64,000 nucleotides of DNA from Pleomorphomonas sp. JP5 (GTDB lineage Bacteria; Pseudomonadota; Alphaproteobacteria; Rhizobiales; Pleomorphomonadaceae): the NCBI RefSeq assembly GCF_023721815.1, contig NZ_JAMDLI010000008.1, positions 62,001 through 126,000 of the forward strand, given 5' to 3'. Below the pieces are notes generated by a model. It saw nothing but the letters and a program-made list of their open reading frames with translations. It ran no database searches and was not told where the DNA came from. Both the position numbers and the translations under genes were made by a program. Position 1 is the first letter of the stretch. Every line of letters begins with the position of its first letter. Below are positions 18,843 through 28,563 of this stretch, one piece after another.

Positions 18843-19085
18843 TCAGTCGTCATCGCGGAGAAACATCACCGCGAAGCCCATCTGCACGCTGGAAAAGGTA
18901 AGCCCCACCGAAAAGGTGAGGATAGCCAACGCCAATCCCGCCGAAGAGGAGGCGAAAATCAGCTTGGCGATGCCGCCGATGTCGAAGGCCAGCAGCAACC
19001 CGACAAACAGTATGGCCACGCCGAAACCGATCGCGGCATGGCGGATCAGGAAGCGGACCAGAAGCGGCAGGCTGGAGATGGTCAT
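18843..19085 (-). CDS. Small inner-membrane protein of unknown function
   Basis: An 80-residue protein with two predicted membrane helices (roughly residues 15-38 and 43-68) and a short acidic C-terminus (LRDDD). ATG 19085 is preceded by AAGGACG; a GTG at 19112 is possible but has no better site. I do not recognise the family. It sits between the SatP-type gene and the YbhN-like gene on the same strand, but the 140-bp gap to the former gives no strong operon signal. Confidence 0.65.
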   Translation of the reverse strand: MTISSLPLLVRFLIRHAAIGFGVAILFVGLLLAFDIGGIAKLIFASSSAGLALAILTFSVGLTFSSVQMGFAVMFLRDDD

Positions 19086-19201
19086 CGTCTCGCGTCCTTC
19101 GTTCGGCGCCACGGCGGTTCATCGGAGAAGCCGACAATAGCGCATTTCCAGCCAAAAGACGAGAAACCTGAAAACGATCATCATGTTCCGACGAACTGGG
19201 G

Positions 19202-20146
19202 TCAGGCCTCCTCGGACGCCGCTTCCGAACGAAAGCGCGACCGCTCGAACAGCAGCACCACCACCAACGCCATGATGAACGGAATGATGAGATAGAACAG
19301 GCGGAATACCAGCAACGCGGCGATCACGTCGGCATCGGCCATGTCCGGCAACCCCATGAGGAAAACCAGTTCGAGTACGCCAAGGCCGCCCGGAACATGC
19401 GAGATCAACGCTGCCGAGAAGGACATGAGAAAGATGCCGAGCACAATGAAATAGCCGGGGTTTCCGGCTTCCGGCAGCGCGAAGTAGATGATGCCCGCCG
19501 CTCCCAAGAGTTCGCAGACCCCGACGGCAAGTTGCGACAGGGTCACGTGCAGCGACGGATAGACGATTGCCAGCGGGCCGACGTTCAGCGACTTGAACCG
19601 CATCACGCTGCCGAGCACGTAGAGAGCCACCAGCAGAAGCAGGAAGGCGCCGGTCGCCCTCGACGCCGTCACAGGGAGGAGATCGCCAAATCGCAGCGTG
19701 ATATCTGGATCGAGCACCAGCACCAAGCCGATCAGCGCCACCATGCCGAGGATGAAGGTGAACGAGCAAAAGGCGACAAGCAGGCCAATCTCGGCCGGCG
19801 ACAATCCCTTGGTGGTATAGGCGCGATAGCGGACCACGCCCCCCGAGACCACCGAGGCGCCGATGTTGTGGGACAGCGCATAGGTGGTGAAGGAGCAGAC
19901 CGTGATGAACAGCCAGTTGATTCGCTTGCCGAGCTGGAGAAGCGCCACGCGGTCGTAGCCGGCGAGCGCCGCGTAGGCGACCAGGGTGCACAGGGCGGCC
20001 AGAACCCAATGGAACGCGGGGATTGCCGCAAGGCTGTCGTTGACCTTTGCCAGAGAAAGCCCGCGAAGTTCCCGCAGAAGAAGCCAGACGGACAGCACGA
20101 TCGTCGCCGTCGCCACCGTCGGCCAGAAATAACGCTTCAGCTTCAT
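19202..20146 (-). CDS. YbhN-like membrane protein (lysylphosphatidylglycerol synthase transmembrane region)
   Basis: A 314-residue polytopic protein with about eight hydrophobic segments. The segments SHNIGASVVSGGVVRYRAY and ISHVPGGLGVLELVFL are hallmarks of the UPF0104/YbhN family, related to the flippase part of MprF. There is no C-terminal aminoacyl-transferase domain, so it does not itself make lysyl-phosphatidylglycerol; a lipid-flipping or envelope role is inferred from the family. CGGAGCGA precedes ATG 20146. Confidence 0.82.
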   Translation of the reverse strand: MKLKRYFWPTVATATIVLSVWLLLRELRGLSLAKVNDSLAAIPAFHWVLAALCTLVAYAALAGYDRVALLQLGKRINWLFITVCSFTTYALSHNIGASVVSGGVVRYRAYTTKGLSPAEIGLLVAFCSFTFILGMVALIGLVLVLDPDITLRFGDLLPVTASRATGAFLLLLVALYVLGSVMRFKSLNVGPLAIVYPSLHVTLSQLAVGVCELLGAAGIIYFALPEAGNPGYFIVLGIFLMSFSAALISHVPGGLGVLELVFLMGLPDMADADVIAALLVFRLFYLIIPFIMALVVVLLFERSRFRSEAASEEA

Positions 20147-20408
20147 TCGCTCCGGCCGCCTAGAGGCACCTCTTACCGATGAGAGGCCTCAAAGACCTCG
20201 GCGAGGGCCTCACCTTACGAGGCGGGGCAGGAGCGGATCAATCCTCAACTTTGTTCCCCGGCAAAAAGTGCGGTCTCGCTCCACACGACGGGCGAGCCCC
20301 GAAGACACAAACAAGTTCCTGCCAGTCGGGTTTCGCCCATCCCTCGCTGCTACGCCGGTATAATGAGCCCAATATCCGGGATGGACGATCGTACTCCGCA
20401 GCGACCGC

Positions 20409-21305
20409 TTACTTCGACGCCTTCTCGATAAAGTCGGCCGTCTTGTCGATCAGCTCATCAACGGTCACATGGTCTTGGAACGAGTTGAAGGAGTGGTCCA
20501 TCGGGCGCGTCCAGAGCTCCCCAGGTCCTTGATGATAGTCGAGGAAGACTTGAGCGGACTCCGGCTGAGGAAACACGATGACATCGTTGGTCCCTGCGGT
20601 CACAAGCAACGGGCCATGATAGGCAACGCTTTCGGCAACCGGATCAATCTCGGTCAGGCTTCTGAAGAACGGCCCCTTGAGGCTGACGGTGGAACCCCAA
20701 GGCAGCTTGACGTCCAGCGGAACGTCCCCTGTCGCCAATCCCTTGCTCACGGCATCGGTGCCCATAAGGAACGCCATGGCGTTCGCCGGATTGTTGGCAG
20801 GCTGCCAAAGCGAAACGGAGGCGATTGGAGTTTTGCTGCGGCCGGCGACGACAGCGCTGACGGTGCCACCCAAGCTCCATCCGACGAGCGATATCTTCTT
20901 CGCGTCGATGTCGGTGCGAGCCGCAAGGAAGTCCAGGGCGGCCATGGCGTCGGCGACCTGCCCCTGCAGCGTCGTATCGGCGTAGCTGCCCTCGCTGTCA
21001 CCGCTTCCGAAGAAGTCAATTCGCAGGCTCGCGATCCCCTTGTCGGCAAACATGCGGGCGGTGCGCCGGAAGATGCCCTCGTTGTCCGCTGAAGGAATGG
21101 CGAGCTCGTCGCGGCTGCCGGTAAATCCATGCAGCAAGAGAGCCACGGGCGGCGTCTTGACATTGTCGGGGATGTTCAATGTCCCGACGACCTTCTTGCC
21201 ATCGACCTGAAACGTAACGTTCTGCTCAGCGGCGAGCGCGCTCGGGATCGAGGCGATGCAAGCCAAAGCCAGGGCGGTAAAAGTTGCAATCACGTTCTTA
21301 CGCAT
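20409..21305 (-). CDS. Secreted alpha/beta hydrolase
   Basis: A 298-residue periplasmic serine hydrolase. It begins with a signal peptide (MRKNVIATFTALALACIA..., cleavage near ALA-AEQ). It carries the nucleophile elbow GWSLGG, an oxyanion segment LLHGFTGS, a probable acid Asp in GTNDVI and a catalytic His in MDHSFN. This resembles the acyl-ester or peptide hydrolases of the YqiA/FrsA-like group, but the substrate is unknown. ATG 21305 follows GAGGAGCTGC. It is monocistronic, with 260 bp downstream and 412 bp upstream lacking genes. Confidence 0.8.
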   Translation of the reverse strand: MRKNVIATFTALALACIASIPSALAAEQNVTFQVDGKKVVGTLNIPDNVKTPPVALLLHGFTGSRDELAIPSADNEGIFRRTARMFADKGIASLRIDFFGSGDSEGSYADTTLQGQVADAMAALDFLAARTDIDAKKISLVGWSLGGTVSAVVAGRSKTPIASVSLWQPANNPANAMAFLMGTDAVSKGLATGDVPLDVKLPWGSTVSLKGPFFRSLTEIDPVAESVAYHGPLLVTAGTNDVIVFPQPESAQVFLDYHQGPGELWTRPMDHSFNSFQDHVTVDELIDKTADFIEKASK

Positions 21306-21633
21306 GAGCAGCTCCTCATAATGCCATTGCCGGGTGGGTTCACTGACTACGACGGCACGCGGCAAGAATTTTGGAAAGAACAGAAATTCAACGAAATCAG
21401 CGCATTGCAGCGGATATGCTTGTCATTTCCACCAAGCCTAGCTCAGACGATTTCCGTTGGCGATCCCCTTATTTCGGCTAGCCTCCCCTATGGGCAAAGA
21501 CTTGGAGCCTGGCACGCCCAAGTGCCAGAGGCCTCCATCTTGGATGCACACAACATGGGTCGATGGCCTTGGAAAACCCTCGGCCCGTTCGTCAGCCGAG
21601 ACGCAAGAGGACATATGAGGAACGACAAATAGT

Positions 21634-21670
21634 CAGATAGGCGGCATCCGGTTTGGACGCCGCCTATCTG
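21634..21670 (-). terminator. Stem-loop terminator after nrdJ
   Basis: CAGATAGGCGGC (21634-21645) and GCCGCCTATCTG (21659-21670) are perfect 12-bp arms with a 13-nt loop, 48 bp past the nrdJ stop. On the minus strand ACTATTTGTC follows, a weak T-tract. It is the only structure I see in the 412-bp gene-free stretch 21306-21717. Confidence 0.6.
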
Positions 21671-21717
21671 AAGGTATCGCATTTTGGACAGGCACTGCGC
21701 CCGTCAGACCCGTTCGA

Positions 21718-24700
21718 TCAGCTGCAACCGCTCGTCGAGCCGCAGGTGTCGCACTTCAGGCAGGTGCCGTTGCGGACCATGGTGAAGTTGCCACACTCCG
21801 AGCAGGACTCGCCCTCGTAGCCCTTCATGCGGGCGTGAGCGACGCGGGTCGCGTAGTCGGGCTGGGCCTGCGTCGAGCCGACCGACGACGGCGCCGGGGT
21901 TTCTTCGGCATCGCGGCGGAAGGCCGTCGCGGTCGAGCCGCCGACGCCAGTCACCGCAGCACCGGCCCGTGCCGTGGCGAAGGCCGACACGTTGGCGCCG
22001 GTCGCGCCGGCTCCTGCCGAGCCCTTGGGCTCTGGAGTGGCGGAGACGAGCTTCAGCTGCTTGCCGCGCACGAGGCCCTTGGAGACCACGGCCTCGCCAC
22101 CGCGACCGCTGGTGTCCCTGCCCTCGCCGCCCGACGGCTTCAGGTCGTCCGGCACCACGTGGGCCAGCTCGTAGCGGCCGAGATAGGACACGGCGAGTTC
22201 GCGGAACACGTAGTCGAGGATCGACGTGGCGTTCTTGATCATCTCGTTGCCCTGCACCATGCCCGCCGGTTCGAAGCGGGTGAAGGTGAAGGCGTCGACA
22301 TACTCTTCCAGCGGCACGCCCCACTGCAGGCCGAGCGACACCGAGATGGCGAAGTTGTTGAGTAGGGCCCGGAGCGCCGAACCTTCCTTGTTCATGTCGA
22401 TGAAGATCTCGCCGAGGCGGCCGTCATCGTATTCGCCGGTGCGCAGGAACAGCGTGTGACCGCCGATCTTGGCCTTCTGGGTATAGCCCTTGCGGCGGGT
22501 CGGCAACTTCTCCTGCTCGCGGTCGCGCACGTGCTTTTCGACGATGCGCTCGACGATCTTCTCGGAGATCAGCGCGGCGCGCGCCGCCGCCGGAAGAGCG
22601 GCCAGCGCCTCGGCTGCGTCCTCGGCCTCGTCGTCGTCATCGGCGAGCAGCTGTGAGTTCAGCGGCTGACTGAGCTTGGAGCCGTCGCGATAGAGCGCGT
22701 TGGCCTTGAGCGCCAGGCGCCAGGACAGCATGTAGGCTTCCTTGCAGTCCTCGACGGTGGCGTCGTTCGGCATGTTGATGGTCTTGGAGATGGCGCCCGA
22801 GATGAACGGCTGGGCCGCCGCCATCATGCGGATGTGGCTCTCGACCGACAGGAAACGCTTGCCGATGCGGCCGCAAGGGTTGGCGCAGTCGAACACCGGC
22901 AGATGCTCGGCCTTGAGGTGCGGTGCGCCTTCCAGCGTCATGGCGCCGCAGACATGCGTGTTGGCAGCCTCGATGTCGGCCTTGGAGAAGCCCATGTGAG
23001 CGAGCAGCTCGAAGGCCGGATCGTTCATCTGGGCATCGCTGACGCCGAGCTTCTTCATCTCGTCGTCGCCGAGCGTCCAGCGGTTGAACACGAACTTGAT
23101 GTCGAAGGCGCTCTTGAGACTGCCCTTCACCTTGTCGATGGCGGCGTCCGACATGCCCTTGGCGCGAAGCGAGCCGGGGTTGACGGCCGGCGCCTGATCG
23201 ATGGAGGCGTGGCCAACGGCGTAGGCCTCGATCTCGGCGATCTGGCTTTCCGAATAGCCGAGCGTACGCAGGGCCTCGGGAACGGCGCGGTTGATGATCT
23301 TGAAGTAGCCGCCACCGGCCAGCTTCTTGAACTTCACCAGCGCGAAGTCGGGCTCGATACCAGTGGTGTCGCAGTCCATGACGAGGCCGATGGTGCCGGT
23401 CGGGGCGATCACCGAGACCTGGGCGTTGCGATAGCCGTGCTTCTCGCCGAGGGCGAGCGCGGCATCCCAGGAGGCGACCGCAGCGTCGAGCAGCGGCTTG
23501 TCCTTGATCGAGCCATGGTCGAGCGGCACCGGCAACGTGTTGAGCTTCTCGTAGCCGGTCGCCTTGCCGTGGGCGGCGAGGCGATGGTTGCGGATGACGC
23601 GCAACATGTCCTGCGCGTTCTTCTTGTAGCCGGGGAACGGACCAAGCTCCTTGGCCATCTCGGCCGAGGTGGCATAGGCGACGCCGGTCATCACGGCGCT
23701 GATGGCGCCGCAGATGGCGCGCCCCTCGGCGCTGTCATAGGGAATGCCGGACGACATCAGCAGGCCGCCGATGTTGGCGTAGCCAAGGCCGAGGGTGCGG
23801 AACTCGTAGGAGAGCTGGGCGATCTGGCGCGAGGGGAACTGCGCCATGGTCACCGAGGTCTCGAGCACGACCGTCCACAGGCGGCAGACATGCTTGAAGC
23901 CCTCGACGTCGAAGCTCTTATCGGCGTTGAGGAAGGGCAACAGGTTGACGGAGGCGAGATTGCAGGCCGTGTCGTCGAGGAACATGTATTCCGAGCACGG
24001 ATTGGACGCGCGGATCTCGCCCGACTGCGGGCAGGTATGCCAGTCGTTGATCGTCGTGTGGTACTGGATGCCCGGATCGGCCGACGCCCAGGCGGCGTAG
24101 CCAACCTTCTCCCAGAGGTCAGACGCTTCGAGCGTCTTGACGGTACGTCCGTCCTTGCGGGCGGTCAGGTTCCACTTGCCGCCAGTCTCGACAGAGCGGA
24201 GGAAGGCGTCCGTGACGCGCACCGAGTTATTGGAGTTCTGGCCGGCAACGGTGAGATAGGCCTCCGAATCCCAGTCGGTGTCGTAGACCGGGAACTCGAT
24301 CGAGGTATAGCCCTGCTTGGCGAACTGGATGACGCGCCGGATATAGTTCTCCGGCACCAGCGCCCTCTTGGCGGCGCGCAGCTCGCGCTTCAGGGCATGG
24401 TTCTTCAGCGGATCGAAACGATCGTCGCCAGTCGCCTCATCGGCGGTGATCGCCGCCATGATGGCGGTCAGGTGCTTGGAGCAGATCTTGGAGCCGGTGA
24501 CCAGCGCCGCGACCTTCTGCTCTTCCTTGACCTTCCAGTTGATGTACTGCTCGATATCGGGATGGTCGATGTCGACCACCACCATCTTGGCAGCGCGTCG
24601 CGTCGTGCCGCCCGACTTGATGGCGCCAGCGGCGCGGTCGCCGATCTTCAGGAAGCTCATCAGGCCCGACGACTTGCCGCCGCCGGCCAGCTTCTCGCCC

Positions 24701-25422
24701 TCGCCCCTCAGCTTGGAGAAGTTGGAGCCGGTACCCGAGCCATACTTGAAAAGACGCGCTTCACGGACCCACAGGTCCATGATGCCACTCTCGTTGACGA
24801 GGTCGTCTTCCACCGACTGGATGAAGCAGGCATGCGGCTGGGGATGCTCGTAGGCAGTGGCCGAGCGGACGAGCTTGCCGGTCTTGAAGTCGACGTAATA
24901 GTGCCCCTGGCTCGGACCGTCGATGCCATAGGCCCAATGGAGACCGGTGTTGAACCACTGCGGCGAGTTCGGGGCGACGCGCTGGGTGGCGAGCATGTAG
25001 CGGAGTTCGTCATGGAAGGCGTGTGCCGCCTCTTCCGACGAGAAGTGGCCGGCCTTCCAGCCCCAGTAGGTCCAGGTGCCAGCCAGACGGTCGAACACCT
25101 GCCGCGCGTCGGTCTCACCGACGATGCGCTCGCCTTCCGGCAGTTTGGCAAGGGCTTCCTCGTCAGGAACCGACCGCCACAGCCACGACGGAACGGCATT
25201 CTCCTCGACGCGCTTCAGCACCGCCGGCACGCCGGCCTTGCGGAAATACTTCTGCGCGAGGATGTCGCTCGCCACCTGGCTCCAGGCGGCGGGCACGTGG
25301 ATGTCGGCGGCGCGGAAGACGATGGATCCGTCGGGATTGCGGATCTCGCTGACCGCTACGCGGAATTCGATTCCGTCGTATGGCGAGTGCCCTTCCTTGG
25401 TAAAGCGCCGCTCGAACAACAT
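21718..25422 (-). CDS. nrdJ: Adenosylcobalamin-dependent ribonucleoside-diphosphate reductase (class II)
   Basis: A 1234-residue B12-dependent ribonucleotide reductase converting ribonucleotides to deoxyribonucleotides. The radical-site motif is N474-P-C476-S-E478 within [19 protein letters not shown]. Glycine-rich [16 protein letters not shown] and [20 protein letters not shown] are conserved. The C-terminus has a Cys-rich zinc-ribbon (CSECG ... CLKCDTCG) that regenerates the active-site thiols. Length and order match the large class II enzymes of Rhizobiales. AAGGGGCTAACCA precedes ATG 25422. Two NrdR-box-like palindromes lie upstream. I looked for a cobalamin riboswitch box in the 660-bp upstream region and did not see one. 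Confidence 0.96.
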   Translation of the reverse strand: MLFERRFTKEGHSPYDGIEFRVAVSEIRNPDGSIVFRAADIHVPAAWSQVASDILAQKYFRKAGVPAVLKRVEENAVPSWLWRSVPDEEALAKLPEGERIVGETDARQVFDRLAGTWTYWGWKAGHFSSEEAAHAFHDELRYMLATQRVAPNSPQWFNTGLHWAYGIDGPSQGHYYVDFKTGKLVRSATAYEHPQPHACFIQSVEDDLVNESGIMDLWVREARLFKYGSGTGSNFSKLRGEGEKLAGGGKSSGLMSFLKIGDRAAGAIKSGGTTRRAAKMVVVDIDHPDIEQYINWKVKEEQKVAALVTGSKICSKHLTAIMAAITADEATGDDRFDPLKNHALKRELRAAKRALVPENYIRRVIQFAKQGYTSIEFPVYDTDWDSEAYLTVAGQNSNNSVRVTDAFLRSVETGGKWNLTARKDGRTVKTLEASDLWEKVGYAAWASADPGIQYHTTINDWHTCPQSGEIRASNPCSEYMFLDDTACNLASVNLLPFLNADKSFDVEGFKHVCRLWTVVLETSVTMAQFPSRQIAQLSYEFRTLGLGYANIGGLLMSSGIPYDSAEGRAICGAISAVMTGVAYATSAEMAKELGPFPGYKKNAQDMLRVIRNHRLAAHGKATGYEKLNTLPVPLDHGSIKDKPLLDAAVASWDAALALGEKHGYRNAQVSVIAPTGTIGLVMDCDTTGIEPDFALVKFKKLAGGGYFKIINRAVPEALRTLGYSESQIAEIEAYAVGHASIDQAPAVNPGSLRAKGMSDAAIDKVKGSLKSAFDIKFVFNRWTLGDDEMKKLGVSDAQMNDPAFELLAHMGFSKADIEAANTHVCGAMTLEGAPHLKAEHLPVFDCANPCGRIGKRFLSVESHIRMMAAAQPFISGAISKTINMPNDATVEDCKEAYMLSWRLALKANALYRDGSKLSQPLNSQLLADDDDEAEDAAEALAALPAAARAALISEKIVERIVEKHVRDREQEKLPTRRKGYTQKAKIGGHTLFLRTGEYDDGRLGEIFIDMNKEGSALRALLNNFAISVSLGLQWGVPLEEYVDAFTFTRFEPAGMVQGNEMIKNATSILDYVFRELAVSYLGRYELAHVVPDDLKPSGGEGRDTSGRGGEAVVSKGLVRGKQLKLVSATPEPKGSAGAGATGANVSAFATARAGAAVTGVGGSTATAFRRDAEETPAPSSVGSTQAQPDYATRVAHARMKGYEGESCSECGNFTMVRNGTCLKCDTCGSTSGCS

Positions 25423-25550
25423 TGGTTAGCCCCTTGAAATTTGTTGGAAACACACCCTCGGGGCGCGCTCCATTCGTCCTGCTCGGTCCATTTTACGTCC
25501 GCTGACACCATTTGCCGAATGGCGCGGGATTCCGGTCATTCGCCGGCTCC

Positions 25551-25566
25551 GCACTTCATCTAGTGT
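25551..25566. promoter_or_regulatory. NrdR-box-like site 1 upstream of nrdJ
   Basis: GCACTTCATCTAGTGT agrees with the 16-bp NrdR box consensus (ACACWATATATWGTGT) at 12 of 16 positions, keeping both outer half-sites. It lies about 130 bp before the nrdJ start and is 33 bp centre-to-centre from the second site. NrdR is the general repressor of ribonucleotide reductase genes; its own gene is not in the window. Confidence 0.5.
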
Positions 25567-25583
25567 CCGCATCCGTCCATCGA

Positions 25584-25599
25584 CCCCTACATGTAGGGT
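25584..25599. promoter_or_regulatory. NrdR-box-like site 2 upstream of nrdJ
   Basis: CCCCTACATGTAGGGT contains a perfect 14-bp palindrome (25585-25598) and matches the NrdR consensus at 11 of 16 positions. It is on the same helix face as site 1 (about three turns away), the arrangement seen for paired NrdR boxes. The rest of 25600-26085 shows no gene. An additional similar sequence, ACACCATATATAGAAA, lies at 25907-25922. Confidence 0.45.
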
Positions 25600-26085
25600 T
25601 CTGCCGATTCCGTAAATTAAGTGTTAATGCGTTTTCCCCAAACTTCGGAAGCTTTCAACAACCTTCGGCAACCAGTCCGGTTTTCGTGCCCCGATGAATG
25701 ATTCCGTCTTGACGGGAGCTTTGCCGGCAACCGACTCGCCGAGCAGCCGGAAGCCGATCCTTGCAACCGATCGTCCGAGGAAGAGAGGCGTCGCCCGCCT
25801 TTCCGGCATCAGCGAAAAAGCGGGCGGGACTCACCGCAAACACTGAAGGATGGTAGGCCAACGGCGCGTTCATGACAACATCATGTAGCGCAGACTTGAT
25901 ATGCGAACACCATATATAGAAAACTCAGGCTTTTCCCTTGACGTGAAAAAGCGAGGATTCAGACGGTCTCAACCATATCGATTCAAGGGTTCTTGAGGCT
26001 TTTGTGGTCTGCTCGTCACACTGCAGATTTGGGCGCGCACCCTGACGACACGCGCCGACGTAAACGAGTTCCGGAGCCGACGCGA

Positions 26086-26808
26086 ATGCCCCACCACGCC
26101 ACCTACGCCGTTCCCAACGAGCTGCTGGATGTCGCGGTCATCGACGATTCCAAGACTATGCAGGGCATTATCCGCTCCATGCTGAATGCCATGAAAGTGC
26201 GCCGCGTCCGGCTGTTCGACAGCACAGAGGCCGCCTTGCACGCCATGCTGCACGAGCCGCCCAATCTCATCATATGCGAATGGAGAGCCGGCCTCGTCAG
26301 CGGACACCAGTTGCTTCGTATGGTACGCGCCCGCTTCATGGAGCCGCTCTGCTACGTCCCGGTGATCATCCTGACAGCGACGCCGACGCGCGCCATCATC
26401 GACAAGGCGATGGGGTCTGGCGCCAATCTCATCGTCGTCAAGCCGATCTCGCCGGCGGTGCTGCAGGAGCGGATCAGCTGGCTGCAGCGAGACCAACGCC
26501 AGTTGGTCCTCGGGCCGCGTGGTTCCTTCGAGATAGAAGGCGTGCGCGAAACCATGATGGCTCAGAAAGAGCGCGCCGCGGCCGTGCGCAAGGCGGCGAC
26601 AACCAAGCCCGTCCGCAAGCCGGAGGGCACACCGGCGCCCGCCGCGCCCGAGCCCCAAGGCAATGGCGACATGGCCGCCGATCAGTGGCAGGCTTTCCTG
26701 CGCACCAAGGAGCAGCTCGAGCGCAAGGCGGGCCTCAGGCCCGACGACACGCCCTCCGGACAGAAGCCGGCGGTCAAACCCGCCTGGACGGCACTCCGTC
26801 GAGGGTGA
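26086..26808 (+). CDS. Receiver-domain protein with Glu at the phosphoacceptor position
   Basis: A 240-residue protein whose first ~125 residues are a CheY-like receiver. The acidic pair is D20-D21 (VIDDSKTM), the switch Thr about 97 (ILTAT) and the conserved Lys 119 (VVKPIS). The phosphorylation site, however, is Glu65 (LIICEWRAG) where an Asp is expected. The rest is a low-complexity Lys/Ala/Pro-rich linker ending in a short conserved-looking helix (WQAFLRTKEQLERKAGL) with no DNA-binding domain. ATG 26086 is chosen because the frame start at 25993 adds a non-homologous Arg-rich lead. It may be a constitutively active-like or phosphorylation-independent receiver. Confidence 0.8.
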   Translation: MPHHATYAVPNELLDVAVIDDSKTMQGIIRSMLNAMKVRRVRLFDSTEAALHAMLHEPPNLIICEWRAGLVSGHQLLRMVRARFMEPLCYVPVIILTATPTRAIIDKAMGSGANLIVVKPISPAVLQERISWLQRDQRQLVLGPRGSFEIEGVRETMMAQKERAAAVRKAATTKPVRKPEGTPAPAAPEPQGNGDMAADQWQAFLRTKEQLERKAGLRPDDTPSGQKPAVKPAWTALRRG

Positions 26809-26914
26809 TCCATCAGGTCGCAAAAAGCTCGGACCAGCTCTGGACAAGACCCCGCCGCCTCGCCATAGTTCGCGCAACTACGTGGGTGGCGAGGCCGTCG
26901 GTCGCGCCGGTGCG

Positions 26915-27322
26915 ATGGACTCGAAGATCATGACCTTCAAGGAACTGCTGACCGAAGTCTTTACCTGGTGGAACGGGCAGACCCTCGGCACCCGCTTCTA
27001 CACCTGGCGGAAGGGCCAGCGCGTCGGCGAGGACGAGTTTGGCAACGTCTACTACCAGACCAAGGGCGGCGAGCGCCGCTGGGTGATCTACAAGGGCGAG
27101 GCCGACGCCTCGAAGATCACCGTCGACTGGCATGGCTGGATGCACCACCGCGTCGACGTGCCTCCGACCGCAGAGACCTATCGTCGGCGGGATTGGCAAA
27201 AGCCGCATAAGCCCAACATGACCGGAACGGCCGCGGCCTATCGCCCCAAGGGATCGCTCGCTTCCGCCGAAGGCCGCCCCGCCGTCACCGGCGATTACGA
27301 TGCCTGGACGCCGGGAACCTGA
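26915..27322 (+). CDS. NADH:ubiquinone oxidoreductase accessory subunit, NDUFA12 family
   Basis: A 135-residue protein matching the alphaproteobacterial NDUFA12 (B17.2/complex I 18 kDa-like) family: FTWWNGQTLGTRFYTWRKG, VGEDEFGNVYYQTK and ERRWVIYKGEADASK are diagnostic. It is a supernumerary subunit of respiratory complex I near the matrix-side arm. The start may be ATG 26915 or ATG 26930 (MTFKELL); neither has a strong ribosome site. In many alphaproteobacteria it is followed by a DUF2155 gene and aat, as here, except that a nucleoside hydrolase gene intervenes. Confidence 0.92.
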   Translation: MDSKIMTFKELLTEVFTWWNGQTLGTRFYTWRKGQRVGEDEFGNVYYQTKGGERRWVIYKGEADASKITVDWHGWMHHRVDVPPTAETYRRRDWQKPHKPNMTGTAAAYRPKGSLASAEGRPAVTGDYDAWTPGT

Positions 27323-27357
27323 GCCGGAAAGACAAAACGAGACAGTCTCCGCAAGAC

Positions 27358-27386
27358 AACGGGACGGATCGATCCGTCCCGTTTTT
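27358..27386 (+). terminator. Rho-independent terminator after the NDUFA12 gene
   Basis: AACGGGACGGATC and GATCCGTCCCGTT form a perfect 26-bp palindrome ending in a run of five T. It separates the complex I gene from the nucleoside hydrolase gene. Confidence 0.8.
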
Positions 27387-27520
27387 CGTGGGGCGGCGGA
27401 AAAACCGGCATCGGTATTCAGTGGAGTTGGACTCCCCCGATCCAAGCGGATAAGGTCTTGATTCAAATAAGTTAGTGTTTCCGTCCGCGACGGCGGGCGG
27501 CAAACGGAGGAAATGTTCGG

Positions 27521-28465
27521 ATGTCTCCACGCTCGATCATCATCGATACCGATCCCGGTCAGGACGACGCTGTCGCCTTCATGCTGGCGCTCGCCTTTCC
27601 GCAAGAGATCGACGTGCTGGGCATCACTACCGTGGCCGGCAACGTGGGCCTCACGAAAACCTCGACCAATGCGTTGAAACTGCTCGAGCTCATCGACCGC
27701 ACCGACATACCGGTGTTTGCCGGCGCATCGGCACCGTTCGCCGTCAAGCTCGAGACGGCGGAATATGTCCACGGCGAAACCGGCCTCAACGGCTGGACCT
27801 TTCCCGACCCGGTGACGCCGCTCCGTCCGGAGTTCGGGCCGGACTTCATCGTCGACGCCGTCATGAGTCGGCCGGAGAAGTCGGTGACGCTGGTGCCGCT
27901 CGGCCCGCTCACCAACGTTGCCATGGCGATCGCCCGGGAGCCACGCGTCGCAACCCGACTCGACAAGATCGTGCTGATGGGCGGCGCCAACATCGAGGGC
28001 GGCAACTCGACACCGGCTGCCGAGTTCAACATCTGGGTCGATCCCCACGCGGCCCAGCGCGTGTTCCGTTCTGGCGCCGAGATCGTGGTGATGTCGCTCG
28101 ACGTCACCCATCAGGCGCTGATCCGCAAATCCTGGCTCGCCGATCTCGGCGCGCTGAAGCGCAAGGCGGCCGAGGCCTTCGTGGGCCTGCTCTCATTCTA
28201 CGAGCGCTTCGACGAGCAGAAATATGGCTCCGACGGCGGGCCGCTGCACGATCCGACCACCATCGCCTACCTGCTCAAGCCCGAGCTGTTCGAGGGCAAG
28301 TTCGTCAACGTCGAGATCGAAACCACGCCGGGCCTGTGCTTCGGCCAGACCGTGGTCGATCGCTGGTCGGTGACCGGGCGCGAAAAGAACGCCACCTGGA
28401 TCACCAAAATCGACGCCGACGGCTTCTTCGAGTTGATTCTGGAAGCATTCCGGCGGCTGCCCTGA
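27521..28465 (+). CDS. Inosine/uridine-preferring nucleoside hydrolase
   Basis: A 314-residue cytoplasmic enzyme that hydrolyses the N-glycosidic bond of nucleosides to base and ribose. The calcium-binding signature DTDPGQDD is at residues 9-16, followed by LVPLGPLTNVAMAI, VLMGGA and EFNIWVDP; the HDP motif near residue 248 carries the catalytic His. Full family length. GGAGG lies 13 bp before ATG 27521. Preferred base (purine or pyrimidine) cannot be told. It interrupts the usual NDUFA12-DUF2155-aat gene order. Confidence 0.9.
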   Translation: MSPRSIIIDTDPGQDDAVAFMLALAFPQEIDVLGITTVAGNVGLTKTSTNALKLLELIDRTDIPVFAGASAPFAVKLETAEYVHGETGLNGWTFPDPVTPLRPEFGPDFIVDAVMSRPEKSVTLVPLGPLTNVAMAIAREPRVATRLDKIVLMGGANIEGGNSTPAAEFNIWVDPHAAQRVFRSGAEIVVMSLDVTHQALIRKSWLADLGALKRKAAEAFVGLLSFYERFDEQKYGSDGGPLHDPTTIAYLLKPELFEGKFVNVEIETTPGLCFGQTVVDRWSVTGREKNATWITKIDADGFFELILEAFRRLP

Positions 28466-28563
28466 TAAGGGATGCCCAGAGCTCGCCGCATTTGGCGTGT
28501 TGGGTGCCGCAAGGCCCCGCACGACCGCGGCAAGTCCCAAGCCCACGCCAGCAGACGCCATCC

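Noticed and set aside
22834-25437. 867-residue open frame on the plus strand opposite nrdJ
   Set aside because: Mirror of a GC-rich codon pattern in a certain gene; no start signal and no recognisable motifs in the translation.
25655-25873. 72-residue ORF on the minus strand
   Set aside because: No Shine-Dalgarno before its ATG, no motif, and it sits in the nrdJ regulatory region.
25423-26085. Cobalamin riboswitch upstream of nrdJ
   Set aside because: No B12-box-like sequence was seen on the minus strand in this interval.
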